NCBI GenBank assembly: GCA_947311845.1
Contig: CAMZMU010000096.1
Span: 17,523,833 to 17,587,832 of the forward strand
Origin: Poa pratensis
Lineage: Eukaryota > Streptophyta > Magnoliopsida > Poales > Poaceae
Direction: 5' to 3'
DNA length: 64,000 nt
Shown here piece after piece: positions 10,553 through 19,893 of the stretch. The notes below the pieces were generated by a model that had not been told where the DNA came from, did no database searches, and saw nothing but the letters and a program-made list of their open reading frames with translations. Positions within the stretch are counted from its first letter, which is position 1. Every line of letters starts with the position of its first letter. The translations under genes and the position numbers were made by a program.

Positions 10553-11725
10553 ATGGGGTCAGCACGCTGCCGCAATGGCGTCCTATTCCTCCTCGTCGTG
10601 CTCGCGATCGCCGGCTTCGCGGCGGCGCAGCAGAACCCGCCTCCGCAGCCCCCGTACGCGACCAACTTTAGTCCGTCCATGGCGATCGTGATCGTCGTCC
10701 TCATCGCCGCCTTCTTCTTCCTCGGCTTCTTCTCCGTCTACATCCGCCACTGCTTCGGCGAGACACTCGGCTACTCCACCACTCAGCGCCCGATCGGCAC
10801 CGCAGCCGCGGCTCGCTCGCGACGACAGCGCGGTCTCGACCCGGCCGTCCTGGAGACCTTCCCGACCATGGCGTACGCCGACGTGAAGGAGCACAAGGAG
10901 GTCAAGGGCGCGCTCGAGTGCGCCGTGTGCCTCAGCGAGTTCGACGACGACGAGACGCTCCGCCTCCTGCCCAAGTGCTCCCACGTCTTCCACCCGGACT
11001 GCATCGACACTTGGCTCGCCTCCCACGTCACCTGCCCTGTCTGCCGCGCGAACCTCGTCCCCGATGACCCCAACGCTCCGGCAGCCGTCGATGTGCCTGC
11101 CGAGCTATCGGATCCTCCCGCCACGCAGGCGCAGGAAGTCCCACCGCCGGTGTCTCCGACGGAAGCAGCACCGGCCGTCGTCATCGACGTGGAGGAGACA
11201 GAGGAAGAGCGGATCATACGAGAAGAGACGGACGAGTTGACGCGCATCGGCAGCCTGAAGCGAGCGCTGCGCTCCAAATCCAGCCGCGCGCCCGCACGGT
11301 TTTCGCGTTCGCACTCGACGGGGCACTCTCTCGCCGCGCGTGCCGGCACAGGCACCGGCCCCGGCGCCGACAGGTTCACGCTGCGGCTACCCGAGAACGT
11401 TCTCCGGGAGGCCGTCGCAGCAGGGAAACTGCGGCGGACGACGAGCCTCATCGCGTTCACTGCCAACCGCCAGGGCAGCACGCGTCGCGGGTTCAGGGTC
11501 AGCGGCGGCGAAGGCAGCAACCGCGGCGGGAGGAGCGTCCGGCTGGGCCAGTCCGGCCGGTGGCCGTCGTTCTTGTCACGGTCTTTCTCCGCCGCGTGGG
11601 GGTCGAGGTCGACGCGGCGGGTGGCCGAGTCGGACGGATCGAGCAAGGGTGGAAGGGCGGCCGGCGCCGGCGGCAAGTCAGTGGACTGCAACGACCAGGC
11701 GTGCGCGCTCGGACAGCATGTTTAG
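10553..11725 (+). CDS. ATL-family RING-H2 E3 ubiquitin ligase (390 aa, intronless)
   Basis: A membrane-anchored E3 ligase that would bring a ubiquitin-loaded E2 to substrates at the plasma membrane or endomembranes. Residues 1-25 look like a signal peptide (LFLLVVLAIAGFAAA). A transmembrane helix lies at ~43-64 (AIVIVVLIAAFFFLGFF). The ATL signature GLD motif starts at ~104 (GLDPAVLETFPTM). The RING-H2 domain begins at Cys123 with C-x2-C-x15-C-x-H-x2-H-x2-C-x10-C-x2-C; all eight zinc ligands are present, as is the conserved Trp in IDTWL. The C-terminal half has LTRIGSLKRALRSK followed by Ser/Arg-rich sequence, as in the ATL6/ATL31-like subgroup linked to defence and C/N signalling. Single exon and ~390 aa are usual for this group. 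The ATG is the first in-frame one, 102 bp after a TATA box. Specific substrate unknown. Confidence 0.93.
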   Translation: MGSARCRNGVLFLLVVLAIAGFAAAQQNPPPQPPYATNFSPSMAIVIVVLIAAFFFLGFFSVYIRHCFGETLGYSTTQRPIGTAAAARSRRQRGLDPAVLETFPTMAYADVKEHKEVKGALECAVCLSEFDDDETLRLLPKCSHVFHPDCIDTWLASHVTCPVCRANLVPDDPNAPAAVDVPAELSDPPATQAQEVPPPVSPTEAAPAVVIDVEETEEERIIREETDELTRIGSLKRALRSKSSRAPARFSRSHSTGHSLAARAGTGTGPGADRFTLRLPENVLREAVAAGKLRRTTSLIAFTANRQGSTRRGFRVSGGEGSNRGGRSVRLGQSGRWPSFLSRSFSAAWGSRSTRRVAESDGSSKGGRAAGAGGKSVDCNDQACALGQHV

Positions 11726-12190
11726 TTTGACCGGGCCCGTTCTCCCGCCGTGGTCAAATCTTGCGTGCTTGCGTGCTGCTACTTGCCAGGAAGGAAACGG
11801 TTGTTGCTTTCGTCCTCAGGTGGAATTTTTCTGTCTGTACAAATTTTGGACGGTTACTCAATTTTTCTTCTTCAACATGTATATAAAATGGTGTTAGATT
11901 AGCGGAAGATTTCCGATCCATTTTACCTGGTTGTCGTAGCATATGTTCTTATCTTCTCCCACAAAAGTAGAGTAGTGTATCGATCATGGGACTTGTACTT
12001 TTGCTTTGTGCATCTGAGAATCATGTGTCATTGACAAAGAACCGGTTGAGTAAACCAACCATACATGTGTTGCACATCCTATTCTCTTAGTTGCGTTATC
12101 GTATCTTTTCTCTTGGTGCAGGGCAACATATATGCATTGCTTCAGCTGTTGCATCAGTTGTTTATGAGAACCATGAAATATCAATATTTG
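11726..12190 (+). other. 3' flank of the RING-H2 gene
   Basis: Probable 3' UTR followed by AT-rich spacer. AATAAA-like signals are weak; atataaaatgg at ~11879 is the nearest candidate for a polyadenylation region. No ORF of note. Confidence 0.4.
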
Positions 12191-12812
12191 ATTTTTTTTT
12201 TGCGAAAAAGACCACCGATCTATTAATCATCCACAGCAGTACAAAAGACATAAAAAGTAATAAAATTTACAAATAAGTCATTCGACCACCTAGCGACGAC
12301 TACGAACACTGGAGCGAGCCGAAGGCGCTCCGCTGTCCTCACCCCTCTTTCACCGGAGTCAGGAAAAACTTGTCGTAAGAGAGCTTGTTGTAGTAGATAG
12401 ACGGGAAGTCGTCGTGCTAAGACCCCAAGGGGCCAACGCACCAGAGCAGCAACCAACGCCAAAGATGAGAACCATAGATCGGAATAATCTGACCTGCACC
12501 AACACGCACGAACATGAAAATGGACAAAATCCCGGGAGATCCCCCGGACACACAACTCCACGCGCCCTCCGCTAGCGCTAGACGCACCACCGGAGCGGGG
12601 ATAGGTCGGGGAGTACCTTATTTTGACACCGGGATGTAGCCGCCGCTTCACCAAATGGATGAAGACACAAAAACTACAAAAAAACTGTAAACGGGAACCC
12701 TCCCGCCGGCGAGAGGCCGGGGTCCGCCGCCCCTCCAATGCCCAGAAGGCCATCGGAGGCGCAAAAGACCGTCGGCGTCGCCGGCGGCCGGGACGGAAAC
12801 CCTAGTCTCCTT
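12191..12812 (-). mobile_element. LINE-like retroposon fragment, minus strand
   Basis: The segment begins with a T tract (a poly(A) tail on the minus strand) followed by GC-rich sequence. It ends near aaaccctagtctcc, which is agggtttccg on the minus strand, a typical transcript-start-like end. A 176-codon minus ORF (12753-12223) has no recognisable domain. No matching TSD was found, so boundaries are approximate. It resembles the better-bounded retroposon at 18157-19059 in layout. Confidence 0.45.
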
Positions 12813-13891
12813 GAGATCGCTGATCGCCTCTACCTGGTACGTACCGGTTGGCGTATCTCTATTTGCATGTGAGCAAGGAAGTCGACACATGTGGGTCGTG
12901 AACTTGCGATGCAATCTACACGGCCGTCTTGGAAGCATGTCGCTTATGGTGTTTGTCGTAGGAACAAGGCAAGGAAGACAAATTGTTCTTACTGTAGAAC
13001 GTCTATAACTCTGAAGAATAACTTCTTAAATGTACTTGCCTGAATCATCGGTGTGCAAGTAAAGCTTTTACGCAGCGACCTACCAAAATTTGCAAATAAA
13101 CAAACTTTCGGATATGACGGCTGAGAACCTTGTAATCGGAGGGTAGCCACATAGTATGTTCTGCAACTTTAGTCTGATTAGACATTAAAATATGTATTTT
13201 TATACTAAACTTTTATACCTTTTTTATCATGTTGTTTTTTAACAAGTACAAACTTGTATTACTACTTAGATGTCAGAGTAAACATGCGTTAATATATTTT
13301 TCTGTAACATGAATTATTATGATCTTTGTTTTACAAGGTATATGATTGCAAAGACTGCTTGTAGGAAATTTAGATTGTGTGTCGCAATGAAAGTCCCTTT
13401 GAACTATTTTTTCACTATTGCATAAATTATGTATTGTATGGATATTTATTTGTTTCTATGTACTTTGTGTCTTCATGCATATGTTTTCATATTCTTCATT
13501 ATCATGGAAGATATCTCTAAAGTGCACAGAACAAATATCTTAGTAGTGCTTCTAGTGTGTTATTAGGTAAGTACAAAAAATATTAGAGTATAAATTCAGC
13601 AGTTGGCAAATATGTCTTGAAATCTGTGTTCAGTAACAAATTAACAACATGTGCATGCTCCGCAACTGTATTCAAATGGAATCTCTTATATTAATCATCG
13701 ACGATAGAGTAACTCTCGCAAATAATAATTTTTTGCATACATATATTTGACTATTTGTTATGCGCGTCTTGTGTGCACTCGGTTTGGTTTGGTGTATATA
13801 AGCGTTACTGTCAGCATTCCAAATAAAAATGTGTGCAAAAAATTGAACATGAAAATCTAGTTTTTATTACTTGAGCATCGATATAAGCGCA
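12813..13891. other. AT-rich intergenic, no gene recognised
   Basis: Low-GC sequence with many short T runs. No ORF with a domain, no tRNA-like cloverleaf and no clear terminal repeats were seen. Confidence 0.6.
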
Positions 13892-14357
13892 GTGAGGGCA
13901 TGTGGAATGGTAGAGAAAGCGGGTCTTCTCTTAGCCCTCCACGTCATATAGAGAAGGCAATAAATGTCAGTCGTACAATGCGTTATCTCTTATTGTCATC
14001 TCTTGCAATTAATGAGAACTAATTAGTTTCTAGTGTGAAACTGTGTTAATAAGAGAAGACATATTATACAATGGAGAAAATAGTCTTCTCTTAATTTTGG
14101 AAAAAGTCTATATTTCACCCTGAAATGTCACGGATTGGCTACATTTCACCCTGAACTTTGAAACCGGCTAATTTCAACCCTGAAATGTACCAAACCGGAC
14201 AAATCTCACCCTGATAGTGGTTTTCAGCGAATTTGAGCGGTTTTGAAAAAATGAGCGGTTTTGCTGGCGTTGACTCTGAACGCATACGTGGCCCTGTCCG
14301 CTGAGGTGGCGCTGACGTGGCCGCTGCCGGCCGTACCTCACGACACACGCGGTGCCG

Positions 14358-14480
14358 TGGTCGCGTTCCAGTCGCCGGAGCGGACACACGTGCTGCCATG
14401 CTCGCGTTCCGGTCGTCGGAGCGGACACAAGCGCTGTCGTGGTCGCCTTCCGGTCGCCGGAGCGAACACACGGGAGTGGC
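14358..14480 (+). repeat. 41-bp tandem repeat at inner edge of the left MULE TIR
   Basis: Three units begin at 14358, 14399 and about 14440, each of the form tggtcgcgttccrgtcgccg then gagcggacacac and a variable tail. The first unit is partly inside the TIR and the other two extend past it. The right TIR lacks this expansion and carries instead a short ggtgcctcgccgcggccgcc repeat at 15727-15780. Confidence 0.7.
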
Positions 14481-14527
14481 GGGGCGGTGGGAGCTGTCCG
14501 CGGCGAGCCGGGCCGTCGTGGAGGACG

Positions 14528-14734
14528 AGGGGCACCTACAAGCGCGTGCAGGTCGTCTTCGTGGCGGGCCGCGGCTGCCAGCTCTACGACATCGACGGGC
14601 GCGAGTACCTCGACATGGCCGCCGGCATCGCCGTCAACGCCCTCGGCCACTGCGACCCCGACCTCTTTGACGCCGCTACGGCCCAGTCCAAGCGCCTCGG
14701 CCACTCCAGCAACGTCGGCTACACCGTCCCCCAA
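14528..14734 (+). pseudogene. Captured exon of acetylornithine aminotransferase
   Basis: The conceptual protein around GRGCQLYDIDGREYLDMAAG, then IAVNALGHCDPDLF and SNVGYTVPQ, is the N-terminal conserved block of acetylornithine/class-III aminotransferases (arginine biosynthesis, PLP enzymes, normally plastid). Only about 69 codons are present: no catalytic Lys region and no transit peptide. The homology ends at CAA followed by GTACGC at 14735, which looks like the original exon-intron border. So genomic DNA, not cDNA, was captured. The fragment cannot encode a working enzyme. Confidence 0.8.
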
Positions 14735-14848
14735 GTACGCCTCCTCCTCTAGGCTCCAGCTCCCCCAACCCCCGCTCGTGCCGCAAAAAAAACCCTGCTC
14801 GTGCCGCAATGCGCACATCGTGTTCGACGCTTTGCTTGTCCTGCCCAG

Positions 14849-15376
14849 ACCAGGATCTCTTCATCTCAAATGCCTTTCTGTTCAAGATGCTGCCCATCTG
14901 GCTGTGCACCATCGTCTACTCAGTGGTGCTCACCCAGATGGCCTCCCTGTTCGTGGAGCAAGGCACCACCTTGAACACCAACATCGGGTCATTCCATGTC
15001 CCGGCGGCGAGCATGTCGGTGTTCGACATCCTCAGCGTGTTGGCGTTCATTGCCATCTACCGGCGCGTGCTAGTGCCGGTCATGGTGAGGCTTTCCGGGA
15101 ACCCGCAGGGACTGACGGAGCTGCAGCGGATGGGCATGGGGCTCGTGATCGGCATGGCGGCGATGGTGGTGGCAGGCGTGGTGGAGGTGGAGCGGCTCAA
15201 TCGGGTGCCCGTGTCCGCGCCGGACCAGCCGAGCTCCCTGAGCGTGTTGTGGCAGGTGCTGCAGTACGCGTTGATCGGGGCGTCCGAGGTGTTCATGTAT
15301 GTTGGGCACTTGGGCAGCTGGAGTTCTTCAATGGTCAGGAGCCCGACGGCGTCGAGAGCTTCCAGATGCTCAAATT
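14849..15376 (+). pseudogene. Captured fragment of an NPF (nitrate/peptide) transporter
   Basis: The reading frame of 14809-15384 gives FKMLPIWLCTIVYSVVLTQM, MASLFVEQGTTLNTNIG, FDILSVLAFIAIYRRVLVPV, GMGLVIGMAAMVVAGVVEVE and YALIGASEVFMYVG. These are segments from the C-terminal half of NPF/PTR (POT family) proton-coupled transporters, with about four membrane helices. The N-terminal half and the last helices are missing. After MYVG the frame shifts: an apparent 8-bp insertion (cacttggg near 15306) puts QLEFFNGQEPDGVESF in another frame. Upstream sequence tgcttgtcctgcccag looks like a retained intron acceptor. Not a functional transporter by itself. Confidence 0.82.
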
Positions 15377-16514
15377 TTAATTGATTTCACCTGCGTGTCT
15401 ACTTGCTTCGGATCGATTGATCGATCGACTGAAGCTAGCTAACTGCGTGCATTTGCGGCCGGCCATCCTAGCAGGTCAACGAGACGGACACGGCCAAGGC
15501 TGGCTAGAGCAATTCCGCGTGAACCGGACATCCCAGCAGGTCACGGTCTCACGGATGCGGGGCAGAACCGCCCACGTAGCATGGCAGGAGCAGAGCGTGC
15601 TCGCCGGCCATCCTACTCGCCTCCTGCGGCCGAATCCGCGGGAATCGCTTCCCGATCGACCTCTGCTCGCGCGTGGACGAATCGGTTGATTCACCCGAGT
15701 GCCTACTTGCTTCGCCGTGGCCGCCGGGTGCCTCGCCGCGGCCGCCGGGACGACGGGTGCCTCGCCGCGGCCGCCGGCTTGACGGGCGCTCCGGCGACTG
15801 GAACGCGACCACGGCACCGCGTGTGTCGTGAGGTACGGCCGGCGGCGGCCACGTCAGCGCCACCTCAGCGGACAGGGTCACGTGTGCGTCCAGAGTCAAC
15901 GCCAGCAAAACCGCTCATTTTTTTCAAAACCGCTCAAATTCGCTGAAAACCACTATCAAGGTGAGATTTGTCCGGTTTGATACATTTCAGGTTGAAATTA
16001 GCCGGTTTCAAAATTCAGGGTGAAATGTAGCCAATCCGTGACATTTCAGAGTGAAATATAGACTTTTTTCCTTAATTTTTAAGAGATCATCCCTTAGCTA
16101 AGGGAAGACAAACCTCTTTTTCCTCATTCTCTCTCATCCAACTAAGCAAAATTATAACATGGCATGTCTAAGAGAAGGCTGACGTCACTCCATTATACAT
16201 GCACTTAGATCTCTTACACCCTCGGCTCCATTTCGACAAAGAGAATACTCGTCCAGCGTCAGAGTTATGGTTCAAATGGGCCACCGATTTCAGGACTAAA
16301 TAATCATTAGATGGGCCAAATCTCCTTCAACAATAGAATCCCGCGAAAAAAAGTAATACATGGCCCATACCCGAAACACGCAGATGGGCCTTTTGTTCCT
16401 CCTAACCCTAACACTTGCAGAATATGGCCTAACGTTATGAAGATGATTGATACGCACTCCACTTTCGAGCGATGATGATATGATCGTTGGCATGTGAGAC
16501 AATTATTATTTTTT

Positions 16515-17877
16515 GAAACCGAAGGCAAAATCTTTGCCTTTTCCATTAATTAAGCAGAAAGTGTCCGGTTTATTAGCGGAAGAAACCGGGCGAAAATCAT
16601 ACAACTACAGAACACCACGGGGCGAAGCCCACACAATCTCAAGAACAACAGAGCCATGCTCCGAACACCACTCCGCAAAGAGCCGGTCAACCATCCATCC
16701 TTGCCGGAGAGAAGAAGCCGTAACTGCTATGGGAAGAGCAGATACGGGACGCTCCAACGTAGATGAAAGCGACCAACCCATCAGGAGCCCCGACGACGAC
16801 CAACACCGTGAGCAACCTTGTCGCCCACACGACACAAAGGTGGAGCACCCTCGATGTTGCAGAAATCTCGGAGCTGCCGCCCCGACATCCACCTCTCCGT
16901 AACGCCCCGCACAATCCACCTGTACCACCTTCCGGGGCCGCCGCCCCGACATGCCACCGCTCGCACCCGAGCTACAACGCCGCACGACCTAGCTGCTCGT
17001 AGCCCAAACTATACAGAGCAACTACCCGCAGACCACGGCCAAGGCCGCTGCCTCGACATACTGAAGATCCCCCTCATTGGGACGCATCGACCGAGCCGAC
17101 AACCTCGCTGCACTCACAGCACAAGATTGTCACCCACGCCATGCAAGGCCACATAACCACCTCATAGTGCCGTCGCCGCATCGCTTCCCGAGGCCGCCGC
17201 CCCGGTGTAACGAAACTCCATCCACCCGAGGCCGCTGCCCCGGCTTCCACTGAGAACCCAACAGCGAGAGAAGTAGGACGCAGGTAAGCTCTCCAAAGGC
17301 GGCGCCTCCAAGAAGGGAGTGGCGAAGCCACCAAACGCCGCCCGCTCCGGGGACCCAAAGCTAGGGCTTTCGCCCGGAGAGCTCAAACACCCTCACGAGG
17401 GAGAGAAACTTGAGTTCCACAATGGCGCCACCAAGGTGGGACACGACGTCAAAGACGTCGTCGTCATTGGCACAGACCAAATATCAGGTTAGGCTTTCGC
17501 CCGGAACTCGTCCACACCACTCGATCATAGGGATAACCCCGGCAGACCGCAACCCGAATTGCCGAGACCGCCAGAACCAGTGGCGGAGCTACTTGAAGCC
17601 AACCGGGTGCACATGCACCCGGGTAGAATTTTTTTAACACTGCAATTAGCCTAAAATCAGTGTGTGCACCTCTCTAGACACTGATTTGTGCACCCGTGTA
17701 GCTGAAATTCTAGGTTAGCCAAGACTAGTGCACCCTGATTAGTTTTGCTCTGGCTCCGCCACTGGCCAGAACACCGCAAAACCCCAACTTCCTTGTCGCC
17801 GTCGACCTAGAACCACCAAGCAACCCAACACGGCAGCGCCCCATGCTGCGTCGTCGATGTCGCCAGTTTCTTGCGAG
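16515..17877 (-). mobile_element. LINE-like retroposon fragment, interrupted by a hAT MITE
   Basis: Starts after a short T run (16509-16514). On the minus strand this end carries an 8-bp stem, AAGGCAAA (16522-16529) with TTTGCCTT (16533-16540), just before the tail, as in the 3' stem-loop of the LINE at 1031. The body is GC-rich with no recognisable protein. The right end is set by a composition change near 17877 and no TSD was found. The 187-bp hAT MITE at 17578-17764 is inserted within it. Confidence 0.45.
17578..17764. mobile_element. hAT-type MITE with 8-bp TSD
   Basis: A 187-bp element with terminal inverted repeats CAGTGGCGGAGC / GCTCCGCCACTG. It is flanked by the exact 8-bp duplication gccagaac (17570-17577 and 17765-17772). 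The CAGTG ends and 8-bp TSD identify the hAT superfamily. An internal palindrome (cgggtgcacatgcacccg) lies near 17609. No coding capacity. Confidence 0.93.
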
Positions 17878-17879
17878 GT

Positions 17880-17927
17880 AAGTATATAACGAAGTCAGTT
17901 TCTAAAAAAAAAAGTATATAACGAAGT
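17880..17927 (+). mobile_element. Micro-retroposon: 16-nt poly(A) insert with 16-bp TSD
   Basis: The 16-bp sequence aagtatataacgaagt occurs at 17880-17895 and again at 17912-17927, separated only by cagtttctaaaaaaaa (17896-17911). A direct repeat of this size around a short A-tailed insert is what target-primed reverse transcription leaves when almost all of the copied RNA is lost. Confidence 0.7.
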
Positions 17928-18156
17928 ACAAAATGTCCACTGGCTTATTGACTTGATTGTGATCCTGCAATAAAGTAGTAGTACAATAAGTTTACGGTCA
18001 ATCTGCAGTTTAGCACGATCAAATCGCGCCCTATTAAAATCGATCCGGCACTGCACCTTGGATGTTGGGTCATTAAAAAAGGTTATCTGCAGGTTCCTAG
18101 AAGTCATTTCTGGCATGAGCAAGATGTGTTGGTAACAGGGACACATAGGGCGTATT

Positions 18157-19059
18157 TTTTTTTTTTTTGATAACCGGACTATATATTACTCTAGATAAAC
18201 ATCAGATACATCCGGAAGGAGGACAGCTGTCCAAACTTGCAGAAAAACCCCTGAGTAAAATGAAAAACACAAAAAAACCAGGAACTTCTCTAGGCCTATC
18301 CGCAGCCGTAATCTTCTCCACCGCCGGGCCGGAAAGCCGGAGAAGGACGGAGAGAGCCAGCCGCTGAGCCGCCTGCTCAGTACTATGGAGGACCAGCCTC
18401 GTTGGAGCGCCGCATATGTCGTCCGCTGCAAGCAGCGGATCCTTGGCGTCGAAGATACCACATCGGCGGGGGCAACGCCCCGCACCTTGCCGGCGGGTGA
18501 GCTGGAAGTAGCCGCCAAAGGCCGCATCCCAGCCCGCATTAGTTCCATAGCCGGGACAGCAGGAGGGTGGCGCGCCGGCAAAGCCGACCACACCGACCCC
18601 CATCTTCCTCCAAGAACCAAAGCCAATCAGATCCCCCATTTCCAGCATCTCTCCTCCCTTACCACCACGGCAGCAGCAAGAGAAACGCGGAAAGAGACGA
18701 GACCCACCACTGGCTTGATCCAGATCAACAACGAGCTTATTTAGGCCGCTTCCTTCAGCTTTGCCGCCGGCCACCATCCACCATGGACAGCAGCAGAGCA
18801 ACAAGAAGAGGATTCTCCCACCGTTGCTCGGAAACGGAGGAGAACATGGCGGAGACGGCATGAAGCCAGATGCCATAGAGGCAAGACAAACCTTACACAC
18901 CTAACCTAGATCTACTGCTAATCCTACCTAAACTACTCCGGCACCTCTTCAGCACCAACTCCGGCCAGCTATTCCGGCGGAGAGGCCAGATCGGCCCGGT
19001 CTTCAGAAGTCGAATCTCAAGGGCACTGTAGCTAGCGAAAGCAAAGGAAGGGAAAGCGG
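18157..19059 (-). mobile_element. Non-autonomous LINE-like retroposon with 14-bp TSD
   Basis: About 903 bp in minus orientation with its poly(A) tail at 18154-18168, bounded by the exact duplication acatagggcgtatt (18143-18156 and 19060-19073). The minus strand holds an ORF of 232 codons (18900-18202), Gly/Cys-rich, with no reverse transcriptase, endonuclease or other domain I recognise. It could be a 5' LINE fragment, an internally deleted LINE, or a processed copy of an unknown transcript. It was mobilised by another element's enzymes. Confidence 0.85.
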
Positions 19060-19309
19060 ACATAGGGCGTATTAACTTGATGAAATGGACACCTAGCTAC
19101 TTTCATCCAGTGATCTTGTGGGAAGCGGTCTAATGATCTTGTGGGAAGCTGTGGATGCCAACGTGCTCATTTTAATGAACAAAATTTTACTCCGAACAAT
19201 TGATTAAGAGTGTGATTCGTTTAACATGGAATGAAGAATACCACTCGAGAACCAACCTGTCGCTTAAACACAACATCCGCTAGCCACCTGATAGCTGATA
19301 ACCTAAATA

Positions 19310-19400
19310 CTCACTCTGTCCCAAAATAACTGTCTCAAGTTTTGTATAGATAAATTCACTTTTGGGCAAACTTGAAACACTTATTTTTGGACGGAGGGAG
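19310..19400. mobile_element. Stowaway MITE (Tc1/Mariner), 91 bp
   Basis: Ends ctcactctgtccc... and ...ggacggagggag form an imperfect inverted repeat of the CTCCCTCCGTCC class, flanked by TA at 19308-19309 and 19401-19402. Size and TSD are typical for Stowaway. Confidence 0.9.
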
Positions 19401-19407
19401 TAATATA

Positions 19408-19479
19408 CAAAATGGTAGTATAAATAATAAATGGTTAAATATCCAAAATGGTAATATAAATAATAAATGGTTAAATATC
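19408..19479 (+). repeat. Two tandem 36-bp units
   Basis: caaaatggtagtataaataa... at 19408-19443 is repeated at 19444-19479 with one difference (gtagta/gtaata). It lies directly after the Stowaway element. Confidence 0.85.
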
Positions 19480-19893
19480 GGCGTCGAAGAGCATTACATG
19501 TATTTGCCAACTTAACTTTCATGGATGAAGAGGTGTTGGGGCAAAGGATACTAGAAATTAATCGAGTTGCAACAGAAGAGCATCATTCTGCGGTTTAAGG
19601 GTTGACCCCCCACCTCGGAGAGGAAAAAACAAGAATTGGTTGAGAAGAGGAGAACTGAACGAGGACAAGTTGACTCTTCTCTTTCTCACACGGACGAATG
19701 ATGTACTCCGTGATGCATTCTGTACTGCTAGCCTGCGTGATTTGATCAGGTCAAACCGATCCGACAGCCCAGATTACCCCGGCCGTCGCGCTCTGAGCGT
19801 GCCACGGCACCAGAAAGCATTACTCAACTGACAGCTTCGTTCCAGTTTCCGTCCCCCAATTCCCAACCTCCCACCACCTCCTCGCGCTACGCC

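Larger units (their letters stand above)
14099..16070 (+). mobile_element. Pack-MULE with 284-bp TIRs and 9-bp TSD
   Basis: A non-autonomous Mutator-like element of 1972 bp. Terminal inverted repeats are 14099-14382 and 15787-16070, each 284 bp and nearly identical by eye, with ends GGAAAAAGTC and GAAAAAAGTC. It is flanked by the 9-bp direct repeat cttaatttt (14090-14098 and 16071-16079), the size typical of Mutator. No transposase is present. Between the TIRs lie GC-rich fragments of at least two unrelated cellular genes in the same orientation: an acetylornithine aminotransferase exon and an NPF transporter segment. This is the definition of a Pack-MULE. TIR identity suggests a fairly recent insertion. 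Confidence 0.93.
13892..16208. mobile_element. MITE split by the Pack-MULE
   Basis: The flanks of the Pack-MULE look like two halves of one small element. The left edge gtgagggcatgtggaatgg (13892-13910) and the right edge, read on the minus strand (ctaagtgcatgtataatgg from 16208), match at 14 of 19 positions. Removing the MULE and one TSD leaves about 336 bp, AT-rich, with repeated agagaaga/tcttctct motifs. Superfamily not assigned. Confidence 0.5.

Noticed and set aside
10783..11691. 302-codon minus ORF opposite the RING-H2 gene
   Set aside because: Shadow of a GC-rich coding region; no signal of its own.
14352..15380. 342-codon plus ORF across the Pack-MULE
   Set aside because: It runs in the wrong frame for both captured genes except for its last ~25 codons. 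It is open because of GC bias.
18202..18900. 232-codon minus ORF as a host gene
   Set aside because: It lies wholly inside an A-tailed retroposon with a TSD, with no family match. Reported as part of the element only.
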